This document shows positions 1 to 8,017 of a DNA stretch of 64,000 nucleotides, one piece after another. The notes under the pieces are model-generated. The model made no database searches and was not told where the DNA came from. It was given only the letters and a program-made list of their open reading frames with translations. Origin of the DNA: Streptomyces cyaneogriseus subsp. noncyanogenus (GTDB taxonomy: Bacteria; Actinomycetota; Actinomycetes; Streptomycetales; Streptomycetaceae); assembly GCF_000931445.1 (NCBI RefSeq), contig NZ_CP010849.1, positions 4,278,001-4,342,000 of the forward strand, read 5' to 3'. A program made the translations under genes and the position numbers. Numbering within the stretch: position 1 is the stretch's first letter; the number at the start of each line of letters is the position of its first letter.

Positions 1-87
1 CCCCACGGGTTGGACGCCTGGGGTGCGGCCCCTTCGGCATGCCGCGCGGGGCCCCCGGAGGGCCGGCGGGCGGCCTACGCTGGAGAC

Positions 88-363
88 ATGTACGCACAGC
101 GGCGTCATCGGTATTTCGCGCTGATGGGGACGTGCGTCACGCTGTTCGTCCTGGCCTGGGGCGTCGTCCGCCTGTGGTCCGTCCCCGCGGCGGTCGGCAT
201 GTGCCTGGTCGCCATGGTCATCCCGCCGCTGGCCGCCGTGGTCGCCAACCGCCGCGGCCCCGACGACCGCTGGTGGGACGACCCCTCCGGCGATCCGCAG
301 TCCGACCGGTGGTGGGACGAGCTGGACGGCAGACGCCCCGGGAGCCGGGAGACGGATCAGTAG
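88..363 (+). CDS. DUF3099 family small membrane protein
   Basis: A 91-residue protein with two hydrophobic segments (about residues 10-28 and 33-52), so probably a two-pass inner-membrane protein with both ends cytoplasmic. The hydrophilic tail is acidic and has two Trp pairs (DRWWDD and DRWWDE). Size and layout fit DUF3099, an actinobacterial family of unknown function. The ATG at 88 is chosen because a TACGCT hexamer at 76-81 lies 6 nt upstream, as in leaderless Streptomyces genes, and because the in-frame extension upstream is hydrophilic and unlike the family. The 3' end overlaps the convergent DsrE gene by 7 bp. Confidence 0.85.
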   Translation: MYAQRRHRYFALMGTCVTLFVLAWGVVRLWSVPAAVGMCLVAMVIPPLAAVVANRRGPDDRWWDDPSGDPQSDRWWDELDGRRPGSRETDQ

Positions 364-719
364 ACGAGCGCCTGCGCGCCGTCCGCCAGCGCCTCCTGCA
401 CGAACACCTGCGCGCCCGCGATCCGCACGCCCTCGATCACGTCCTTCTCGGTGATCTCCCGGCGGGCCGCGCACTGCGTGCACAGCGTCAGCCGGCCGCC
501 CGCCAGGACCGAGTCCAGCAGATCGGGCAGCGGGGCCGCGTGCGGCAGCTCGAACTCCGCGGCCCGCCCCGGCAGCGCGAACCAGGAGGACTCGCCGGTC
601 AGCCACAGGGAGACCTCGACCCCGCTGGCCACGGCGACCGCCGCCACCGTGAACGCCTGCGAGCAGCGTTCGGGGGCATCGGCCCCCGCGGTCACCTTGA
701 TCACGAGCTTCTTCGCCAT
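357..719 (-). CDS. DsrE family protein
   Basis: A 120-residue protein with the alternating beta/alpha pattern of the DsrE/DsrF-like fold. It has an N-terminal strand (KKLVIKVTAGAD), a central Leu/Ala-rich helix, and a CTQCAARRE segment where family members that handle sulfur carry their active cysteine. Family members take part in sulfur relay or are uncharacterised; no sulfur-relay partner is visible nearby, so the substrate is unknown. A TACGAT hexamer 6 nt upstream of the ATG (726-731, minus strand) points to a leaderless transcript. It converges on and overlaps the DUF3099 gene by 7 bp. Confidence 0.85.
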   Translation of the reverse strand: MAKKLVIKVTAGADAPERCSQAFTVAAVAVASGVEVSLWLTGESSWFALPGRAAEFELPHAAPLPDLLDSVLAGGRLTLCTQCAARREITEKDVIEGVRIAGAQVFVQEALADGAQALVY

Positions 720-846
720 GACCGCATCGTACGGCCGACGCCAGGGCGCACCTCACAAGGAGAGCCGTGCCCCGGCCGCGTAAGCTGGGCCCCGGCCCTG
801 TGCACGTAGCGCACGCACCGCACTCCGCTCAAGCGAGGAGCACCCC

Positions 847-945
847 GTGGAGATCTTCTTCGAAATCCTGCTGGTCCTGGTCTGCGTCGGCGTCCTCGCC
901 TTCGCCGGACTGACCGTGAAGAAGCTGTTCCAGGGCCAGCGCTGA
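847..945 (+). CDS. 32-aa single-pass membrane microprotein
   Basis: A GTG-initiated 32-codon frame. A hydrophobic stretch (MEIFFEILLVLVCVGVLAF, residues 1-19) is followed by a short basic tail (KKLFQGQR). A good Shine-Dalgarno (GAGGAG at 836-841) lies 5 nt before the GTG, which argues for real translation. The layout is a tail-anchored or single-pass inner-membrane microprotein. Function unknown. It sits 41 bp upstream of the nitrobindin-like gene on the same strand and may be co-transcribed with it. Confidence 0.7.
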   Translation: MEIFFEILLVLVCVGVLAFAGLTVKKLFQGQR

Positions 946-986
946 CGCGCCCCCCACCCCTTTCGTACGAGACATCTGAGCTGCTC

Positions 987-1562
987 ATGATCGAGATCCC
1001 GTCCGACCTCCACAAGGACCTCGTCCCGCTCGCCTTCCTGCTCGGCAACTGGGCGGGTGCGGGTGTGCACGACTTCCCCGGCTCCGAGAAGTGCAACTTC
1101 GGGCAGGAGGTCACCTTCACCCACGACGGCCGGGACTTCCTCGAGTACCACTCCCACACCTGGGTGCTGGACAAGGACGGCAACAAGGTCCGTCCCCTGG
1201 AGTCCGAGCACGGCTACTGGCGCATCGACGCCGACCGCAAGGTCGAGGTCACGATGACCCGCGACGACGGCGTCATCGAGATCTGGTACGGCGAGATGGC
1301 CGACAAGAAGCCGCAGATCGACCTGGTGACCGACGCCGTGGCCCGCACGCCCGCCGCCCGCCCCTACAGCGGCGGCAAGCGCCTGTACGGCTACGTCAAG
1401 AGCGACCTCATGTGGGTCGGCGAGAAGCAGACCCCCGAGGTCCCGCTGCGCCCCTACATGTCGGCACAGCTCAAGAAGGTCGTCACCCCCGAGGAGGTCG
1501 AGCGCTGGGCCAAGGCCCTCCCCGACGACCTGCCGGACGACGGGATCGCCTTCTTCAAGTAG
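987..1562 (+). CDS. FABP-family / nitrobindin-like heme-binding beta-barrel protein
   Basis: A 191-residue protein of the actinobacterial FABP-like family (THAP4 heme-binding/nitrobindin domain). The GNWAGAG segment near residue 20 is the family's GxWxGxG signature at the start of the ten-stranded barrel. Characterised nitrobindins bind ferric heme and isomerise peroxynitrite to nitrate; that role here is inferred from family alone. It lies directly upstream of nur in the same orientation (66 bp gap), an arrangement I recall from other Streptomyces. Confidence 0.85.
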   Translation: MIEIPSDLHKDLVPLAFLLGNWAGAGVHDFPGSEKCNFGQEVTFTHDGRDFLEYHSHTWVLDKDGNKVRPLESEHGYWRIDADRKVEVTMTRDDGVIEIWYGEMADKKPQIDLVTDAVARTPAARPYSGGKRLYGYVKSDLMWVGEKQTPEVPLRPYMSAQLKKVVTPEEVERWAKALPDDLPDDGIAFFK

Positions 1563-1628
1563 GCGGCCGACCGAAGGCGACCGGCCGAAGGCAGCCGGTG
1601 ACCGCCCGGAGGGTCCTAGACTTTCGGT

Positions 1629-2075
1629 GTGGTGAGCACCGACTGGAAGAGCGACCTCAGGCAGCGCGGCTACCGGCTGACGCCGCAGCGGCAACTCGTG
1701 CTCGAAGCCGTGGACACCCTGGAGCACGCGACCCCCGACGACATCCTCAGCGAGGTGAGGAAGACGGCGTCGGGGGTCAACATTTCCACCGTCTACCGCA
1801 CCCTGGAGCTGCTGGAGGAGCTGGGGCTGGTCAGCCACGCCCACCTCGGGCACGGGGCGCCGACGTACCACCTCGCCGACCGGCACCATCACCTCCACCT
1901 GGTCTGCCGGGACTGCACCAACGTCATCGAGGCGGACCTGAGCGTCGCCGCCGACTTCACGGCCAAGCTGCGCGAGGAGTTCGGCTTCGACACGGACATG
2001 AAGCACTTCGCGATCTTCGGCCGATGCCGGGAGTGCACCGATTCGTCTGAAGAGAGATCAAGTGACGAGTCGTAG
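1629..2075 (+). CDS. nur: Fur-family nickel-responsive regulator Nur
   Basis: A 148-residue Fur-family repressor. An N-terminal winged helix (RGYRLTPQRQLVLEAV to STVYRTLELLEELGLV) is followed by a dimerisation/metal domain with a His cluster (ADRHHHLHLVCRDC, about residues 84-97) and a C-terminal CRECT. The sequence closely matches what I recall of S. coelicolor Nur, which represses nickel uptake genes and the Fe-superoxide dismutase pathway when nickel is plentiful. The GTG at 1629 is chosen because TAGACT at 1617-1622 ends 6 nt before it, consistent with a leaderless mRNA; GTG at 1632 is the alternative. A DUF4242 protein of the nickel-binding SCO4226 type is encoded at 34.8-35.1 kb. Confidence 0.9.
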   Translation: MVSTDWKSDLRQRGYRLTPQRQLVLEAVDTLEHATPDDILSEVRKTASGVNISTVYRTLELLEELGLVSHAHLGHGAPTYHLADRHHHLHLVCRDCTNVIEADLSVAADFTAKLREEFGFDTDMKHFAIFGRCRECTDSSEERSSDES

Positions 2076-2084
2076 TCTGGTCCT

Positions 2085-3050
2085 ATGAAGAGCCCCCTGC
2101 TGTCCCTGCCCGGCGCCGTGCCCGCCGAGGGCGTGGACGAAGGCGTCGCCGCCCACTACGGCGACCTGTTCCGCGAGCAGCGCGCCCTCGCCGACGGCAC
2201 CGGCTTCGTCGACCTCTCCCACCGGGGTGTCGTCACCGTCTCCGGTGAGGACCGGCTCGGCTGGCTGCACCTGCTGCTCACCCAGCACGTCAGCGAACTC
2301 CCCGCCGGCCAGGCCACCGAGGCGCTGATCCTGTCCGCCCACGGCCACATCGAGCACGCCCTGTACCTCGTCGACGACGGCGGGACCGTCTGGGCCCACG
2401 TCGAGCCCGGCACCCAGGAGGCGCTCATCGCCTACCTGGAGTCGATGAAGTTCTTCTACAAGGTGGAGGTCGCCGACCGCACCGCCGACGTCGCCGTCGT
2501 CCATCTGCCGGCCGGTTCCATCACCGAGGTGCCCGAGGGCACCGTCGTCCGCGAGACGCCGCACGGCCGCGACCTGTTCCTGCCGCGCGCCGAGCTGGAG
2601 TCCTTCGCCGCCCAGGCCGGTCCGCCGGCCGGGATCCTCGCCTACGAGGCGCTGCGCGTGGAGCAGCACCGCCCGCGCCTGGGCTTCGAGACCGACCACC
2701 GCACCATCCCGCACGAGCTGGGCTGGATCGGCTCCGCCGTCCACCTCCAGAAGGGCTGCTACCGGGGCCAGGAGACGGTCGCGCGGGTGCAGAACCTGGG
2801 CAAGCCGCCGCGCCGCCTGGTCTTCCTGCACCTGGACGGCAGCGAGGTGCACCTGCCGGTGCCGGGGACGGAGATCCGGCTCGCGGACGAGGGGGCGGAC
2901 GGCCGCAAGGTCGGCTTCGTCACCACCTCCGTACGCCACCACGAGCTCGGCCCCGTCGCCCTCGCCCTGGTCAAGCGGAACGTGCCGGTGGACGCGCGGC
3001 TGATGGCCGGGGACACGGCGGCCGCCCAGGAGACCGTCGTCGAGCCCTGA
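2085..3050 (+). CDS. ygfZ: Folate-binding YgfZ/GcvT-like protein
   Basis: A 321-residue protein related to the glycine-cleavage T protein. The YgfZ signature KGCYRGQE is present near residue 225, with its conserved Cys. YgfZ proteins use tetrahydrofolate in maturation or repair of certain Fe-S enzymes, as shown in E. coli. Only 9 bp separate it from nur, yet TAGTCT at 2073-2078 ends 6 nt before the ATG, so it probably also has its own leaderless promoter inside the end of nur. Confidence 0.9.
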   Translation: MKSPLLSLPGAVPAEGVDEGVAAHYGDLFREQRALADGTGFVDLSHRGVVTVSGEDRLGWLHLLLTQHVSELPAGQATEALILSAHGHIEHALYLVDDGGTVWAHVEPGTQEALIAYLESMKFFYKVEVADRTADVAVVHLPAGSITEVPEGTVVRETPHGRDLFLPRAELESFAAQAGPPAGILAYEALRVEQHRPRLGFETDHRTIPHELGWIGSAVHLQKGCYRGQETVARVQNLGKPPRRLVFLHLDGSEVHLPVPGTEIRLADEGADGRKVGFVTTSVRHHELGPVALALVKRNVPVDARLMAGDTAAAQETVVEP

Positions 3051-3056
3051 GATCCC

Positions 3057-3482
3057 TCAGATCTCCAGCAGGACCGTGAACGGGCCGTCGTTGGTCAGCC
3101 CCACCCGCATCTGGGCGCCGAACCGGCCCGTCGCCACCGTCGCGCCCAGCGCGCGCAGCCGGGCGACGACCTCGTCGACCAGCGGCTCGGCGACCTGCCC
3201 CGGGGCGGCGGCGTTCCAGGTGGGGCGCCGGCCCTTGCGGGCGTCGCCGTAGAGGGTGAACTGGCTGATCACCAGCAGCGGGGCGCCGGTGTCGCTGCAC
3301 GACTTCTCGTCGTGCAGCATGCGCAGCGACCACAGCTTGCGGGCCAGCCGGTCCGCCTTCTCCTCGGTGTCGTCGTGGGTGACGCCGACCAGGACGCACA
3401 GCCCCTCGCCCTCGATCGCGCCCACCGTCTCGCCGTCCACGACGACGCTCGCGCCGTCCACCCTCTGCACCACCGCACGCAT
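3057..3482 (-). CDS. dtd: D-aminoacyl-tRNA deacylase
   Basis: A 141-residue Dtd, which hydrolyses D-aminoacyl-tRNAs (and Gly-tRNA-Ala) as a homodimer. Both active-site signatures are visible: SQFTLYGDARKG in the middle and NDGPFTVLLEI at the extreme C terminus, which supplies the Gly-cisPro motif. The start is set at 3482 (MRAVVQRVDGA), the usual N terminus; in-frame ATGs 9 nt further upstream and beyond would only add unrelated residues. Convergent with ygfZ, with a 6-bp gap. Confidence 0.93.
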   Translation of the reverse strand: MRAVVQRVDGASVVVDGETVGAIEGEGLCVLVGVTHDDTEEKADRLARKLWSLRMLHDEKSCSDTGAPLLVISQFTLYGDARKGRRPTWNAAAPGQVAEPLVDEVVARLRALGATVATGRFGAQMRVGLTNDGPFTVLLEI

Positions 3483-3651
3483 GCCGCCCATGATGCCGGT
3501 GCCGTCGCGACCGGCCGGAAGGGGGGCCACACGCGTCCGTCATCTCTTCGTAACCCCCCATCTGGGGCTGATCGGGGGCACTCGTTCACATTGCGACCAC
3601 TTGGGGTGGCACGATGCTGTCACACGCCGGTCGAGGGGACGGTAGAGGCAC

Positions 3652-4269
3652 ATGAGCACACCGAGCACCGAGCAGCACCCGGGAGCGTTCTCGGTCACCC
3701 ACGCGGTGGGCCGGGAGACGCCCCGGCCGCCCGTCCAGCGCACGGACAGCCCGGAGCTGCCGGCACCTGCGCCCAGCCCCGGCCTGACCGCGCTGAGCCT
3801 GCCGGAGCTGCGGACGCTGCGCCGGGACGCCCAGCGTGAGGAGGCCGACCTCAGTTATGTGCGGCGCCTGCTCCAGGGGCGGATCGACATCCTGCGGGCG
3901 GAACTGGCGCGGCGGGGCCCGGCGTCGGCGAAGGACCGGGGCGAGGTGCCGGTGGTGGACCGGCTGCCGGAGATCCTCACGGACGGCCCGGCCCGGCACC
4001 GCTCCTCGGCCCGGCACGTGACGCTGGGGACCCCCCGCAGTGAGGAGTGCCGGCTGCTGGTGGAGGAGATGCTCGCCGAGGTGTCGCTGTCGGACCTCGG
4101 CGCCCGCACCGACCAGGAGCTGACCACCGCGATGGGGCGGCTCGTCCGGTACGAGCAGCAGGTCTCCCGGCGGCGCCAGCGGTTGCAGCGCACGGCCGAC
4201 GGGTGCGGCGCGGAGATCGCCCGCCGCTACCGGGACGGCGAGGCACAGGTCGAGGACCTGCTGGTCTGA
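3652..4269 (+). CDS. rsiG: RsiG, c-di-GMP-dependent anti-sigma factor for WhiG
   Basis: A 205-residue protein with a disordered Pro-rich N terminus and two amphipathic helices that form an antiparallel coiled coil. Both helices carry a complete copy of the c-di-GMP-binding motif E(X)3S(X)2R(X)3Q(X)3D: E64/S68/R71/Q75/D79 and E168/S172/R175/Q179/D183. This is the published hallmark of RsiG, which with c-di-GMP sequesters the sporulation sigma factor WhiG. The gene stands alone; whiG is not in the window. The ATG at 3652 follows a weak purine-rich stretch (GGTAGAGGCAC). Confidence 0.92.
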   Translation: MSTPSTEQHPGAFSVTHAVGRETPRPPVQRTDSPELPAPAPSPGLTALSLPELRTLRRDAQREEADLSYVRRLLQGRIDILRAELARRGPASAKDRGEVPVVDRLPEILTDGPARHRSSARHVTLGTPRSEECRLLVEEMLAEVSLSDLGARTDQELTTAMGRLVRYEQQVSRRRQRLQRTADGCGAEIARRYRDGEAQVEDLLV

Positions 4270-4427
4270 GGCGGCGGGGCCCGCGACGGCCGGCCGGGCG
4301 GCGCCCCGGCCCGGTGCCCGCCCGGAGCGGTGATCCGCCGCTCCGGCGGCACCGCCCGCCGGGGCGGGGACGGGGGGTGGTCCGACGCCCTCTGGGAAAC
4401 CTTCGCCATGGACCTGACACTTGTCGG

Positions 4428-5171
4428 GTGACTTCCGATGCGACGCACATACAGTCGGCACGGGCCGAGACCGACGCCGGTCCGGAGCGGCTCCGGGATC
4501 TGGTCACCGGCGCCCGTGTCGTGCTCTGGGGCTTCGACGGGCCGCTCTGCCGGCTGTTCGCCGGGGACGCGGCGGAGCGCGTGGCGGCCGGGCTGCTGCG
4601 GTGGCTGGAGGGCCGGGGCCTGCACGGCCTGCCGGGCGAGCCCGGGCGGGAGGCCCCCGACCCGTGGGCCGTGCTGCGCGCCGTGCACCGGCGGCAGCCC
4701 GGCGGCGCCCTCACCGGCGAGCTGGAGGAACGTCTCACCGAGGAGGAGCTGCGGGCCGCCGCGTCGGCGATGCCCACCGCCTGGGCCGATCCGCTGATAC
4801 GCACCTGGACCGCGGTGGGGGCCCGGCCGGCCGTCGTCACCGGCCGGTCCCCGCGCGCGGTCCGCGCCTATCTGGCGGAGCGCGGCCTGCTGGCCTGCTT
4901 CGAACCGCACGTCTACGGCCGTACCCGGGACATCGGCCGGAGCGAGCCGGACCCGGACCGCCTCCGCCACGCCCTGCGCGCCACCGGAGCCGTGCCCTCC
5001 ACCACCGTGCTGATCGGTGACACCCCTTCCGCCTTCGCGGCCGCGCGGGAAGCGGGCGTGGGGTTCCTCGGCTACGCGCGCGCCGAGCCGCGGGCGCAGG
5101 CCCTGCGGCGGGCCGGGGCCCCGGTCGTCGTCCGGTCGCTGGAGCCGGTGCTCCGGCTGCTGAGGGAGTAG
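4428..5171 (+). CDS. HAD-superfamily protein with degenerate active site
   Basis: A 247-residue protein with the fold pattern of HAD-IA hydrolases: motif I region VVLWGFDGPL (31-40), a helical cap, motif II VVTGRS with T138, and GDT at 197-199. Key residues are missing. The nucleophilic Asp of DxD is Gly35, the motif III Lys is Glu173 (SEPDPDRL), and the second acidic residue of motif IV is Ala202. It therefore probably does not work as a phosphatase and may bind ligand or protein instead. Start GTG 4428 is tentative: no clear Shine-Dalgarno is seen. Monocistronic between rsiG and a tetR gene. Confidence 0.8.
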   Translation: MTSDATHIQSARAETDAGPERLRDLVTGARVVLWGFDGPLCRLFAGDAAERVAAGLLRWLEGRGLHGLPGEPGREAPDPWAVLRAVHRRQPGGALTGELEERLTEEELRAAASAMPTAWADPLIRTWTAVGARPAVVTGRSPRAVRAYLAERGLLACFEPHVYGRTRDIGRSEPDPDRLRHALRATGAVPSTTVLIGDTPSAFAAAREAGVGFLGYARAEPRAQALRRAGAPVVVRSLEPVLRLLRE

Positions 5172-5265
5172 CCCACGTCTCCCGGGGGCACCGGGGGACG
5201 GCCGCCGCCCGGCGGGCAGGTCGCCGGGCGGCGGGCCGGCCGGCGACCTGCGTAGGCTCGTCGGC

Positions 5266-5895
5266 ATGAGTGAGATGGGCCTGCGGGAGCGCAAGAGGCA
5301 GCGGATGTACCAGGTGCTGTCGGACCTCGCCATCCGGCTCTTCGTGGAGAAGGGGTTCGACGCGGTCTCCGTCGCCGAGGTGGCCGCCGCGGCGGAGGTC
5401 TCCAAGCCCACGCTGTTCCGGTACTTCCCGGCCAAGGAGGACCTCGTCCTGCACCGGATCGCCGACCACGAGGGGGAGGCGGCGCGGGTGGCGCGGCAGG
5501 GACCGGCGCCCCTGGAGGCGCTGCGGCGGCACTTCCTCGACGGGCTGCGGCGGTGCGATCCGGTCACCGGGCTGAACGACGACCCGGAGGTACTGGCCTT
5601 CCACGCGCTGCTTTACGGGACTCCCGCGCTGGTGGCGCGGCTGCACACGCACCTGGAGCGCTCCGAGGCCGCGCTCGCCGAGGCGCTGGGCGGGGGCTTG
5701 GAGGCGCGGCTGGCCGCCGGGCAGATCGTCGCCGTCCAGCGGATCCTCGCCCAGGAGAACTGGCGCCGGATCGCGGCCGGGGAGCGGGCGGCGGACATCC
5801 GGGCGGACGCGGTGGCGGCGGCGGAGCGGGCGTTCGCGCTGCTGGCGGCGGGGCTGCCGCATCTCGCCCGGGAGAAGGTCGGGGAAGACTGGTAA
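5266..5895 (+). CDS. TetR/AcrR family regulator
   Basis: A 209-residue regulator. The N-terminal helix-turn-helix is clear (FDAVSVAEVAAAAEVS followed by KPTLFRYFPAKEDLV), and the C-terminal helical ligand domain is of the type seen in acyl-CoA/mycofactocin-like TetR proteins. TAGGCT at 5253-5258 ends 7 nt before the ATG, suggesting leaderless expression. It lies 41 bp upstream of the HelD-like ATPase on the same strand. The AT-rich gap between them holds palindromic DNA, so it may control that gene; this is inference. Confidence 0.9.
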   Translation: MSEMGLRERKRQRMYQVLSDLAIRLFVEKGFDAVSVAEVAAAAEVSKPTLFRYFPAKEDLVLHRIADHEGEAARVARQGPAPLEALRRHFLDGLRRCDPVTGLNDDPEVLAFHALLYGTPALVARLHTHLERSEAALAEALGGGLEARLAAGQIVAVQRILAQENWRRIAAGERAADIRADAVAAAERAFALLAAGLPHLAREKVGEDW

Positions 5896-5936
5896 CAAAT
5901 TTAACTCAGTAACGTTATTCGGGTACGCTCGGTGGA
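5891..5936 (+). promoter_or_regulatory. AT-rich promoter/operator before the HelD-like gene
   Basis: This short gap is far more AT-rich than its surroundings. It contains the 8-bp palindrome TAACGTTA (5910-5917), two GTAAC direct repeats (5892 and 5909), and a TACGCT -10-like hexamer (5924-5929) ending 7 nt before the ATG. The palindrome lies between the expected -35 and -10, a usual repressor position. Confidence 0.45.
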
Positions 5937-7985
5937 ATGACGTCACCCGACCCCGCCCTCCACCACGCCCTCCGTCAGGAACGCGCCCACCACGACCGCT
6001 GCCGCGCCGCCCTCGCCGCCATGGCCGAGGGCGCCCGGGAACAGGTCGTCACCGGCGAGGACGTCTCCGCCTCGGGTGCCGACGCCGAAGTGCTCGGCTA
6101 CCGCCTGCGCAGCCGGGCCAAGGCGCTGCGCGAACTGCCCGAGGGGCCGCTGTTCTTCGGCCGGCTGGACTTCGCGGGCGCGGCGGCCGGGGCCGACGGG
6201 GAGCACGCCGGGCAGCGGTACCACATCGGCCGGCTGCGGATCACCGAACACCCCGCCGACCCGCCCCTGGTCGTCGACTGGCGCGCCCCCGTCTCCCGCG
6301 CCTTCTACCAGGCCACCGCCCGCGATCCGCAGGGCGTCGCCGTCCGCCGCCGCTTCGGCTGGGCACCCGGCGGCCGGGGCGACTCCGCCGACCTCACCGG
6401 CCTGGAGGACGAGCACCTCGGCCGGGGCGAGTCCCGGGCCGGGGACATCGTCCGCCGGGAGATCGAGCGGCCCCGCGTCGGGCCCATGCGCGACATCGCC
6501 GCCACCATCCAGCCCGAGCAGGACGACCTCGTCCGCGGCGAGGTGTCCGCCTCGGTCTGCGTGCAGGGCGCCCCCGGCACCGGCAAGACCGCCGTCGGCC
6601 TGCACCGGGCCGCCTATCTGCTCTACACCCACCCGCGGCGCGTCCAGCGCTCCGGTCTGCTGATCCTCGGCCCGAACCGCACCTTCCTCTCCTACATCGC
6701 CGAGGTGCTCCCCGCCCTCGGCGAGACGGGTGTGCGGCAGGCGACCCTCCGGGAGGAGATCGCCCGGCACCCCGTCACCGGCACCGACGAGGAGCGGACC
6801 GCCGCCGTCAAACACGACGCGCGGATGGCCGGGGTGCTGCGCCGGGCGCTGTACGCGCGGGTGCGGGCCGACGCCGCCGGCCCGCTCGCCGTGCCGGACG
6901 GCTCGTACCGCTGGCGGGTGCCCGCCGACGAGCTCGCCCGGATCGTCGCCGGGGTGCGGGCGGAGGAACCCCCGTACGACATCGGGCGGGAGCGGGTGCG
7001 CAGCCGGATCGTGCGCCACCTCCAGGACCAGGCCGAGCGGCGCGGCGGGCCGCGCACCAGCGCCTGGGTGCGCCGGATCGAGCGGGCGCGGCCGGTCGGC
7101 GCCTGCCTCGACGCCGTGTGGCCCCGGGTGCGGCCGGAGGAGGTCCTCGCCGCGCTGCTCGGCGACCCCCGGGCGCTGGCCGGGGCCGCCGACGGGCTGC
7201 TCGACGCCGACGAGCAGAAGGCCCTGCTGTGGGCGCGGCCCCCGCGGTCGTGGAAGTCGGCCCGCTGGTCCGCCGCCGATCTGGTCCTCCTCGACGAGGT
7301 GGCCGGACTCCTCGAACACCCCGCGGGATACGGCCACATCGTCGTCGACGAGGCGCAGGATCTGTCCCCGATGGAGTGCCGGGCCATCGCCCGGCGGGCG
7401 TCCTTCGGCTCGCTCACCGTCCTCGGCGACCTGGCACAGGGGACCACCCCGTGGGCGGCGCGGTCCTGGGAGACGGTCCTGCGCCACCTGGGCTGCCCGG
7501 AGGCGGCCGTGGTGCCGCTGACCACCGGCTTCCGGGTGCCGCGGGCGGTCGTCGCCCTCGCCAACCGGCTGCTGGAGCGGCTCGGCGTCGACGTCCCGCC
7601 CGCCCGGTCGCTGCGCGGCGACGGCGAGCTGGCGTTCCGCGCGGTCGCGCCCGGCGAGGTGCCCGGCGCGGTCGCCGCCGCCGTGCGCGACGCGCTCGCC
7701 CGGGAGGGCTCCGTCGGGGTGGTCACCGCCGACGCGGAGCTGCCCCGGATACGGGCGGCGCTCGACGCGGCGGGCATCGGGACGGGCGGGCCCGAGGAAC
7801 TGGGCGCCCGGGTGACCGTGGTCCCGGCGAGCGTCGTCAAGGGCCTGGAGTACGACCATGTCGTGGCCGTCGAGCCCGCGGCGATCGCCGAGGCGGAGGA
7901 ACGGGGACTGCACCGGCTCTACGTGGTGCTGACCCGGGCGGTGTCCCGGCTGGAGGTGGTGCACGGGCGGCCGTTGCCCTTCTGA
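5937..7985 (+). CDS. HelD/UvrD-like superfamily 1 ATPase
   Basis: A 682-residue SF1 helicase-like ATPase. Walker A (GAPGTGKTAVGLHR) lies near residues 209-222, Walker B with following Gln (VVDEAQDLSPMECR) near 468, then a GDLAQGT motif and a C-terminal LYVVLTRAV segment typical of UvrD C domains. The N-terminal helical hairpin before the first RecA domain resembles HelD, which frees RNA polymerase from stalled or drug-bound complexes; some Streptomyces paralogues (HelR) give rifampicin tolerance. I cannot tell HelR from other HelD paralogues here. The start codon is leaderless-type. The upstream TetR gene may regulate it. Confidence 0.82.
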   Translation: MTSPDPALHHALRQERAHHDRCRAALAAMAEGAREQVVTGEDVSASGADAEVLGYRLRSRAKALRELPEGPLFFGRLDFAGAAAGADGEHAGQRYHIGRLRITEHPADPPLVVDWRAPVSRAFYQATARDPQGVAVRRRFGWAPGGRGDSADLTGLEDEHLGRGESRAGDIVRREIERPRVGPMRDIAATIQPEQDDLVRGEVSASVCVQGAPGTGKTAVGLHRAAYLLYTHPRRVQRSGLLILGPNRTFLSYIAEVLPALGETGVRQATLREEIARHPVTGTDEERTAAVKHDARMAGVLRRALYARVRADAAGPLAVPDGSYRWRVPADELARIVAGVRAEEPPYDIGRERVRSRIVRHLQDQAERRGGPRTSAWVRRIERARPVGACLDAVWPRVRPEEVLAALLGDPRALAGAADGLLDADEQKALLWARPPRSWKSARWSAADLVLLDEVAGLLEHPAGYGHIVVDEAQDLSPMECRAIARRASFGSLTVLGDLAQGTTPWAARSWETVLRHLGCPEAAVVPLTTGFRVPRAVVALANRLLERLGVDVPPARSLRGDGELAFRAVAPGEVPGAVAAAVRDALAREGSVGVVTADAELPRIRAALDAAGIGTGGPEELGARVTVVPASVVKGLEYDHVVAVEPAAIAEAEERGLHRLYVVLTRAVSRLEVVHGRPLPF

Positions 7986-8017
7986 CCCGCCCGGCCCGCC
8001 CCGGCCCGTCCGGTGGG

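Noticed and set aside
753..2006. Long open frame on the minus strand opposite the nitrobindin and nur genes
   Set aside because: Val/Gly/Arg-biased composition with no domain; it is the shadow of genes on the other strand in GC-rich DNA. The same applies to the long minus frame at 5943-7964.
5891..7985. HelR-type rifampicin resistance assignment
   Set aside because: I could not find a rifampicin-associated element upstream and cannot separate HelR from other HelD paralogues by eye.
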